Source: Polytrichum commune (taxonomy: Eukaryota; Streptophyta; Polytrichopsida; Polytrichales; Polytrichaceae). From it: a stretch of DNA of 64,000 nucleotides. The stretch is from NCBI GenBank assembly GCA_950295325.1, contig OX485806.1:38996001-39060000 (forward strand). Reading direction: 5' to 3'. The stretch's first letter is position 1. Each line of letters opens with the position of its first letter. A model generated the notes under the pieces. It had not been told where the DNA came from. It made no database searches and was given only the letters and a program-made list of their open reading frames with translations. Positions 58,740 to 64,000 of this stretch are shown here, one piece after another. The position numbers and the translations under genes were made by a program.

Positions 58740-60614
58740 CCTAAACCCTTGCCCCAAGAAACCAATGTACAGGTTGTTTCGCCCCAGCCCTCCCCTCCCC
58801 TTGCCTCCCCTCTCCTCCCCTCCCTCCCTCCCTCCCTCCCCAAAAGAATAAATTGGGCCCCACAGTTCTCTCTAGGCTCACTATTTACTTATTAGTCTCT
58901 ATACTATATTGTAAGCAGTGTTGGGCCTTTTGCGGCTCCAGCCACTAGGTGCGGGCTGATTGCAGTATCCTTGTTAATGAAATAGAACTGGGTTGATGAG
59001 CAGTCGTTCCCGATCTTCTCAACATATCATTTTAGAATAACTGTTGTCACTATAAAATGAGTTGACTTAATTGGATAGTGAATATACTCTATAGAAGTTA
59101 TGCATGGTAGCTAGCTAGCTAGCAAGCAAGCAAGGTTCTTCCAAATAAATAAATGAATAGCCAACATCAGGCAATTTGACATGGATTTGAGCCTGTTGGC
59201 CCTATTATTCACTTGGTGCAAGGTGGGGTTTACTGCCTACCTTGCAGTGGGTGGGCTCTTGGCTTCCTACCTACTTATCTAGTTTTTTTCCTGCCAAGTA
59301 GAGAGAAAATTTCACAGTAGGAATCGAACCGCCAACCACTCCATCCGGAAATGAGTACCTCTTCACTATCACCCGGTGGTTTAGGGTCATCTCAGACCTA
59401 AGGTTCTACCAAATAGTTTGTTGTACGTATTTACTTCTCCTCCCTCATGGCCCAGTAAGTACGTGGCAAGCATATACCGATCAATATATAATACATTATA
59501 GAACCCCCTCCTTGCCCATACTACACTAAATATTGCATTTAGTGTTACATGGTATTTTATGCCGTTGTGGTAACCTTTTTAGTGAAACTTATGAAATTTT
59601 TTACAAGTATTGACATCCCAACTTACTTTTAGTTCGTCCAAGTTTAGACAAAATGTTGGAGTTACAAGTTCCTTCACGGAGCCATACAACTTGGTCACCG
59701 TTTAATCATTTGACAAAGTAAAGTGCTCTCCAAACCATGCACAATAGTTACCTATCACAGAGCTCACAAACCTGATTTTTGTTTTTAACAAGGGATGACA
59801 AATTATGTTAGGTTTACATTTTAGTGTTGGTAACACTACATGGGCAATTTGCAATTAGTGTTGAGCAAGATAATTAGAACTGGTGACACCAAATACAATG
59901 TTTAGTGTAGTACATGATATCATGAGATGAGTAGGTAGCTATGTACCTGGGACCTTCCTTTGTGACATTTATTTATTTATTTTAAGTAGGTCCCTTCTTT
60001 CCCATACTATTGCCTCCCATATGATGCTAATAACCCTACCCCTATGAATTGTTAAAAGGGAAGGGGGGGGGGGGGGAATGGCACAATCCCATATTGTGTG
60101 CACTAACTCATTAGCGTGAAGTGATACTTTTGTGACTTGCCATATGAATTGGCTTTCACAATGTTGAGGGTGAACATGACAAGTGTAAGAAACACCGTTC
60201 CATTTCTAGAATGTCTTCAACAAGAAGTGCCTTACATAATTTAGAACTTCAAAGCAATCTCCAAATTGGTTGTGAAATTTACACACATTCCAAAAAGCAC
60301 TGCATTTCATTTCAAAAAAATCCATTTTAAGAAATTTTGTGTAAAGTGTGCTTGTTGGGAACTAATATGTACACTCTTGCCTTCAAAATGGACAAAAACC
60401 ATGTGTGATTTGTGCTCCCTTGGACCACATATCACCATTTTAACGTCGAGGGAGAAGAAGGCTGAGTTCCTTAAGGCCAAGGACATGGCATCCTCCCCTC
60501 CTTGGTTGAAACCTCGAAGTCAGCTCGTAGGGGGGAATAGGTCTGCCCTTCCATACCGTACTCTTTGCATGCTTCCCACCTGTTATATTAGAGTTATTTG
60601 TAAAGTAAAGGAGA
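58740..60614 (+). repeat. Direct repeat, copy B (1.87 kb)
   Basis: Collinear with 46800-49370 except that about 735 bp is missing at the junction near 59270-59282 (CTTGGCTTCCTACCTACTTATCTAG). It carries the same GCTAGC/AAGC runs, the minus-strand B-box GGTTCGATTCC near 59320 and a MITE-A copy. An E1-like tail lies just left (to 58737) and an E1 copy just right (60640), so it may be the remains of another copy of the large element. Confidence 0.8.
59520..59912 (+). mobile_element. MITE-A family, copy 4
   Basis: Copy of 48280-48673 carried along in direct repeat copy B. Ends TACACTAAATATTGCATTTA and ACAATGTTTAGTGTAG. Confidence 0.75.
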
Positions 60615-60639
60615 TGAATCCATGGGTTTAGTCCCCAAC

Positions 60640-60864
60640 AATGAACGGGGAGAACCGATCACTACTTACATATGAACCGGTTGAGTTCGAGAAATAGTTG
60701 GTTGAAGTTCAAGACTTTAGGAAAATTGTTGATCATTCTAGAGAATTTTATAGAGTATATCTCAAACTAGTAGAGAAAAATTGAACGATGTCAACATGTA
60801 ACTTGTTGGACTTGGAAACACTAGAACCTTGACTAATTATTCCCAAAAATCTTCCCGGACACCG
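60640..60864 (+). mobile_element. E1-family MITE, copy 5
   Basis: Begins AATGAACGGGGAGAACCG and ends AATCTTCCCGGACACCG. The flanks GTCCCCAAC (60631-60639) and GTCCCCAGC (60865-60873) are a 9-bp target duplication with one change. Confidence 0.72.
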
Positions 60865-60889
60865 GTCCCCAGCCATGAGATTATGAGAA

Positions 60890-61310
60890 TTAACACAAAG
60901 TCAGCCAAGTTTATTTAATGCTTAAAATATTGTACACAAAAGTGGTGTTGGGCTATTGAAAACCGGCTTTCTAGCTTGTCCTTCTAGGATGGATGGGCTA
61001 GGCTAGCCTTGTATAAGTTGATATGGGATTTAGGATGGTGGGTTCCATGCGTATATCCTATTTTAGATCTTTAAATTTTCTCGGAGTTTGAGAGATGGGA
61101 AGAGGAGGTTCCAAAATATGCACCCAACTTTCAATCTAGGCTATAATGTATGACAAGCTAACGAGTTCTTGATAGAATTTTTTTCAAAGAACAATCAAAC
61201 CCATGGTTTCATTCCTCTTTGAGACACTTCATAGATAAGTCTATTGGGATAAGTATTATGTACAATATTTGGCAAACTCCTACTCTTGTCATCACTAATG
61301 AAGATCGTGG
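60890..61310 (+). repeat. Diverged dispersed repeat, copy 2 of 2
   Basis: Inverted match to 1880-2330. Shared blocks include GCTTGTCCTTCTAGG-like, GGCTAGCCTTG, GATTTAGGATGGTGGGTTCC, GGAAGAGGAGGTTCCAAA and a CACTAATGAAGATCG end. Confidence 0.5.
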
Positions 61311-61705
61311 CACTTTTGTACACTTGGAATGAACACAATGGCCATTTGTGTTGTTTGGACCTCACTTATTTTCGACTACATTAAGCCATTTAGTCATACG
61401 GGCCACTGCTAAATTTGTGCTATTAATCTTGTAGATTATAATCACATTCTTGTGGGCCATGGTGCTGTCTTGCTATTTTTTTGGCTATGCGTAAGGTCCG
61501 TGAAGTTTCTGTTATATTAAGTTGGAGATCTTCCTATAGCTGTCTAGCTATACATGTCCCATCCTCCAATTGTTATATTTTTGGCTACTCATCAAAGCTT
61601 ACACACTAGATTCCATGTTTATTACTGAATGTCCATGAAGATATGTTCTATCTTTATTTTAATTTTAGAAATCTTGTAGATCTAGTCTAGATGTAGATGT
61701 GAGCC

Positions 61706-62100
61706 ACCTTCCTAAATAATTACCAATGAGTGAGAGAGAAAGGGAATTACCGCATACAAGTGGCTTTCATTCATCCAACAAAAAAACCCTGAAATGAAAA
61801 ACAAGCCGCATACTACTATTATTAGTCATTTGAACACCATATTTAAGTTCAAAGCTCCCAAATTAGTCTAGTTACCTTCTTAAGTATTACCAATGTGAAA
61901 AGAGAGGAAATTACCACATGCAAGTATTATTCATTCATCCAACAAAGAGGCCTTGAAATAGCACACAAGCCACACTTTACTATTTTTGGTTATATGGACA
62001 GCGGATTTAGGTTCAAAGACCCCAAATTTATCTAGTCCAAGTTATTCAAGATGAATCCGCCAAAAAATTACCGCGGACAAGTTTTTATGTTGGATGGATG
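61706..62100. repeat. Diverged tandem repeat, about 170-bp period
   Basis: Two units (61706-61874 and 61875-62045) and part of a third share AATTACCRCATRCAAGT, CATTCATCCAAC and GGTTCAAAG(C/A)..CCCAAATT. Confidence 0.65.
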
Positions 62101-62184
62101 AGAGATATATTACTCTCTAAATTCTTACAATACAAGGTAAAAGTGGCCTTTACATATAGAGAGCTTCAAAACCCTTGCTTCGCA

Positions 62185-62300
62185 CTTGGGAGGTGTAATG
62201 GGTTGGTGGCCAAGGTGTTGGAGTAGGGCTAGGAGGTTCAAGGTTTGGATCCTTAGCCCAACACACCTCTTTTCCTCATTTTGTACATGGTCATGGCCCT
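62185..62300 (+). mobile_element. Possible tRNA-derived SINE
   Basis: TGGCCAAGGTG at 62207-62217 resembles a polymerase III A box and GGTTTGGATCC at 62242-62252 resembles a B box (GGTTCGANTCC), with 35 bp between their starts. No poly-A tail or target duplication was identified, so this rests on internal promoter likeness only. Confidence 0.3.
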
Positions 62301-62715
62301 ACATGTGTGTCAGATCTGGTTTCAAATGAATGAATTCATTTTTTGAAATTTTCCTCAAATCAAAAGTTAGCATGTCATAAATGAATTTGGTAAGTATTAA
62401 AAATGAGATTACTTGAATATATCTATGTCAAGAGCCATCAGAATCAATTTGTCATGAAATATGGGGTGGACCCGGGCAATTTGACAAGGCCAACAATAAT
62501 TAAGAGGGGGTTTGTGTCAAAGGGGGCATGACCCTTAAAACACAACCCGAACAATGTTTTTGGGACCAATTGGGAACCATGGACCAAGTTTTAAACATTG
62601 GTTTAAATGGCTCATTTTGTATTAAAATGACTCATTTTCGTGTTCAAAAAACCCATGATTTGTACTAATGCATGTGTCTCACCTTGCACTAGAGTAAGCA
62701 TATTAAAAAGTAGAG

Positions 62716-63003
62716 GGTATTAATCCCATTCATGTTGCAAAAGCACACCCCGTGCGTGCCTCCAATACCCATGGGCTACAACCGGAAGATACCTAGATAG
62801 ACATCCTTTTGTAAGATATGGGGCATAGCGGGGACATATTTGGACAATAAGCTTGAAACAAACCCTACTTATTGTCCAAATCCGCCCCCATTATGCCTTG
62901 TATCTAACATAAAGATGGTTCTCTAGATATCCTCTAGTTATGGCCCATGGGTATAGGGAACATAGGATACGCTTTTGGGGTGGGGATGAGATTAACACCA
63001 TTT
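62716..63003. repeat. Large foldback (inverted repeat), about 285 bp
   Basis: 62716-62852 pairs with 62866-63003 almost end to end. GGGCATAGCGGGGACATATT pairs with a segment near 62876-62900, TACCCATGGGC pairs with GCCCATGGGTA, and CACCCCG-like with CGGGGTG-like segments. The loop is only about a dozen bases. A transcript would form one long imperfect hairpin, so this is either a foldback MITE or a small-RNA precursor. Confidence 0.65.
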
Positions 63004-63324
63004 GTAGTGGAGAATTTGTGAGTCTTGGGAGAAATTTAGGTAGCTAGGGATAAATGATGCTAATTTTTTCTGGGTATATCCAAAAATTTGTGTGCAATCA
63101 ATGTTATTTTGTTTCTACCATGTCTAAGCCTATTTGCCAAGCCAATCATGCATGCCACTAATTCACGTGGAATGCAAAAATAGGCTAAATGAGTCAAAGG
63201 GTTGGTCCAAGCACCCTCTACCTTAGTGGGCACCCCCCCCCCCCAACTTTTTTTCCCACCCACCTTGCACTGGAATAAAAGCACATAATATTGTGCAACT
63301 TCCATGTGAACTTCGAAGTGAAAC

Positions 63325-63546
63325 TTCACCATTTATGATATTTTGTGTCACTTACTATTTGGAGTTACGCGATGCTACAACTTTTTGCTAAGAACGTAGT
63401 TTTTTACCAAATAAAGTCATTTATGTTGTATATTATCCATACAACCTATGTAATCTTTGTAGGTAACAAATGGAATCTATAGCTAGAAGTTATAGCCTTG
63501 TGTAATTCCAAATTGTAAGTGATGCTAAATACCATACACAGTGTAG
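63325..63546. mobile_element. MITE-C family, copy 2
   Basis: CACTTACTATTTGGAGTTACGCGATGCTACAAC and the inverted GTAATTCCAAATTGTAAGTG block match 39675-39897. The termini are more diverged (CACCATTTATGATATT... and ...ACCATACACAGTGTAG). Confidence 0.65.
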
Positions 63547-64000
63547 AAACCCTCGACAAATAGCCTTCTCAACTTAGCTCTTGCGGGTGGTGAATACAAG
63601 CCTGCCTCCACACGTACCATTACATAGAAAGAAAGAAAAAGTAACGCTAGTATATGATACCAGCGTGAATGCGAGCCCGTTAGCCATGCACTGATCACGG
63701 TATTCACCATTACATACTGTTAGCGCCGCTTTCCAAATGCTCTTGGATTGTCGGAGTTCTTCCTATCAAAACACTCCATTTAATTTTAGGTTTTGTGGTG
63801 GTTTGTGGGCTCTTTATACCATGTACGAACTAACGTGAGCGTAGAAAGGGGTATAATTTGGGGGATCAGCATACAAAGTATACAAAAGGGTGGCTCGGTA
63901 TTATTTTTCTCTAGTATGTACATTTAATAATGCTATTTTGAAGTAAAGGCAGATGTATAACAAGCAACCCGAGGATTTACAAAAACGTTCAATAATAGAT

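Noticed and set aside
1-64000. CRISPR arrays, rRNA operons, bacterial mobile elements and endogenous viral genes
   Set aside because: No regularly spaced identical repeats, rRNA cores, or capsid or movement-protein-like frames were seen. The introns and repeat classes are those of a plant nuclear genome.
1-64000. LTR retrotransposons
   Set aside because: I looked for paired direct repeats with TG..CA ends, primer-binding sites and gag-pol motifs and found none. The direct repeat pair at 46.8 and 58.7 kb lacks these ends and has no pol between the copies.

Overview
This window is nuclear DNA from a land plant with a large, repeat-rich, gene-sparse genome. The reasons are two intron-containing genes with AP2/ERF-like DNA-binding domains, GT-AG introns of 0.1 to 2.8 kb, an L1-type LINE with a plant-style C-terminal zinc-binding region, a Stowaway MITE, remains of Mutator-like and hAT transposases, and long AT-rich stretches without open frames. 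I recognised no LTR retrotransposon, rRNA, tRNA, CRISPR array or bacterial gene. The lineage cannot be fixed from sequence alone. I lean weakly towards a seed-free vascular plant.

Layout. 1-8.8 kb: AT-rich intergenic DNA with decayed DNA elements (a 373-bp TIR element and a 382-bp MITE with perfect 33-bp TIRs) and microsatellites. 8.8-12.7 kb: a GC-richer promoter and 5' UTR island, then AP2-like gene 1 (+). 13-20.8 kb: non-autonomous DNA elements, a minisatellite and a decayed non-L1 LINE 3' end. 20.9-25.2 kb: an exon-like island with a phase-consistent candidate gene of unknown product (+), flanked by two 249-bp MITEs in opposite orientation. 25.6-32.1 kb: diverged tandem non-coding units that received a 3.4-kb 5'-truncated LINE with a 15-bp target duplication, plus four very short insertions carrying the same LINE 3' tail. 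32.5-36.7 kb: a nest of MITEs in which a Stowaway and a hAT-like element sit inside an older element, with the empty site visible in a paralogue. 37.0-42.1 kb: AP2-like gene 2 (+), three exons. 43.4-45.8 kb: a LINE 3' fragment, a small two-exon candidate gene (-), a 369-bp tandem duplication and a pyrimidine-rich tract. 45.8-55.7 kb: a 9.9-kb interval bounded by about 0.6-kb inverted repeats and holding a decayed Mutator-like transposase with its SWIM region, read as an old MULE loaded with later insertions. 55.7-64 kb: a possible pogo-like remnant, two oppositely oriented hAT dimerisation-domain remnants, a second copy of a 2-2.5 kb segment found inside the MULE, and more MITEs.

How it fits together. 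The plausible host genes are the two AP2-like genes, probably a diverged same-strand pair of transcription factors about 26 kb apart, and two short candidate genes of unknown function. Nearly everything else is transposon-derived. Several insertions can be ordered in time from target-site duplications, nesting and paralogous empty sites. Gene models were assembled by hand from splice signals and reading phase and have no transcript support.
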